From Caldilineaceae bacterium (GTDB lineage: Bacteria; Chloroflexota; Anaerolineae; Caldilineales; Caldilineaceae): a stretch of DNA of 6,379 nucleotides. The DNA is taken from assembly GCA_026645635.1 (NCBI GenBank), contig JAPKMV010000208.1, positions 1-6,379 of the forward strand, read 5' to 3'. The notes below the pieces were generated by a model, which was given only the letters and a program-made list of their open reading frames with translations, was not told the DNA's origin and ran no database searches. The position numbers and the translations under genes are program-made. Shown in pieces: positions 5,812 through 6,379 of this stretch. Each line of letters begins with the position of its first letter. Position 1 is the stretch's first letter.

Positions 5812-6379
5812 TTAACCGTGCTTGCGCCCGGTCTCCAATTTCTTGCGCACCTCGCGCACGACCGCTGCCGGCAGCGCCCCGCCATTTTCCTCAAGATAAG
5901 CGCGCACCGTGGCGGGCTGTTCCGCGCTCATGCTGCGCAGCACCCAGGAGACGGCTTTGGTGATCATGCGGTCGCGTTCGTGCTGTGCGCGCTGCACGTT
6001 GGCCAGCGCCCGCTGCGTGAGGCGGGCATCCGCGCTCCGGCGCAGGGGTGACACCAGCAGCACCAGGCTTGCGCGGCGCAGGCTGATGTTGTCCGCCTGG
6101 CTGAGTTCGTCCAGGAACGGCTCCCACTCGTCCCAGCGCGCAAGCACCTCTTTGGCGGTCCACGCTGACTGACAGGTGGTGTCCACTTCCGCCCAGCCGA
6201 CTTGCCCGGCCAGCCAGGTGCGCAGCCGCGCCAGTTCCAGTCGATGGCGCAGCGGATGCAGCACGGCGAGGAGCATACCGGCCAGGCTGCGCTGCTCGAA
6301 GAGGTCGCCGGTGTAGAGTTGGTCGAGCAGGTCAAGCCACTGCGCAGCGGGCCAATCCTTGCCGGCCTTGGCTGTCTCC
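5812..6379 (-). CDS. AlkD-family DNA alkylation repair protein (HEAT-like glycosylase), 5'-truncated
   Basis: The last 188 residues of a DNA alkylation repair enzyme are visible. The frame is open to the right edge with no stop, and residues before the internal ATG at 6276 are clearly part of the fold (WLDLLDQLYTGDLFEQRSLAG), so that ATG is not the start. AlkD enzymes are all-helical HEAT-like glycosylases that remove N3- and N7-alkylated purines such as 3-methyladenine and 7-methylguanine. Key residues line up with Bacillus AlkD. GWAEVD (61-66 of the visible part) keeps the Trp and Asp four apart, like W109/D113. LRRASLV (100-106) keeps the Arg equivalent to R148, and KAVSWVLR (141-148) keeps the Trp equivalent to W187. 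This suggests an active enzyme rather than a catalytically dead AlkD2-type paralogue. It lies upstream of the methylase-MazG gene, 34 bp apart, probably as part of one operon. The family call is confident; substrate range is inferred. Confidence 0.88.
   Translation of the reverse strand, partial: ETAKAGKDWPAAQWLDLLDQLYTGDLFEQRSLAGMLLAVLHPLRHRLELARLRTWLAGQVGWAEVDTTCQSAWTAKEVLARWDEWEPFLDELSQADNISLRRASLVLLVSPLRRSADARLTQRALANVQRAQHERDRMITKAVSWVLRSMSAEQPATVRAYLEENGGALPAAVVREVRKKLETGRKHG

Noticed and set aside
5812..6276. ATG at 6276 as the true start of the AlkD-like protein
   Set aside because: The frame stays open to the window edge, and the residues before this ATG are recognisable AlkD sequence (EQRSLAG). 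The real start lies beyond the window.

Overview
The window is GC-rich bacterial chromosomal DNA, most likely from the Chloroflexota (Caldilineae/Anaerolineae-like). That placement is an inference from three things: the first protein ends in a hydrophobic 'LFLPVVTR'-type tail that I associate with secreted proteins of this phylum; there is a large BTAD/NB-ARC/TPR regulator of the AfsR type; and there is an intergenic inverted repeat built from CGCAGAG / CTCTGCG units, a kind of repeat I recall as common in Chloroflexota and cyanobacteria. No rRNA, tRNA, CRISPR array, transposase or phage gene was seen.

Layout. (1) At 2-763, on the + strand, lies the 3' end of a secreted, repeat-built surface protein: cadherin/Ig-like repeats, then an SdrD_B-type Ca-binding domain, then the short C-terminal tail. 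(2) At 764-909 is a convergent junction with two small hairpins (771-789 and 792-805) followed by a 104-bp imperfect inverted repeat (806-909). The repeat supplies the stop codon of the opposing gene. (3) At 905-4149, on the - strand, is one AfsR/SARP-like regulator gene. It is broken into two overlapping frames by what looks like loss of one base in a C run (GGG on the + strand, 2319-2321). Restoring one base gives a continuous 1081-residue protein. (4) At 4197-4412 (-) is a 71-residue protein with two membrane helices. (5) At 4413-5777 (-) is a YabN-type fusion of a tetrapyrrole/SAM methylase domain with a MazG nucleotide pyrophosphohydrolase. (6) At 5812-6379 (-) is the 3' part of an AlkD-family DNA alkylation repair glycosylase, running off the right edge.

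How the genes relate. The - strand genes run alkD-like, then methylase-MazG, then the small membrane protein, with spacings of 34 bp and 0 bp. The Shine-Dalgarno of the small gene sits inside the last codons of mazG, so these three look like one translationally coupled operon. Its shared theme is nucleotide-pool cleaning and alkylated-base removal. The regulator follows after 47 bp and may have its own promoter, possibly giving a leaderless transcript. I found no convincing previously undescribed system. The points most worth a second look are the frameshifted regulator, the repeat that provides its stop codon, the C-terminal tail of the surface protein, and the degenerate second MazG half.
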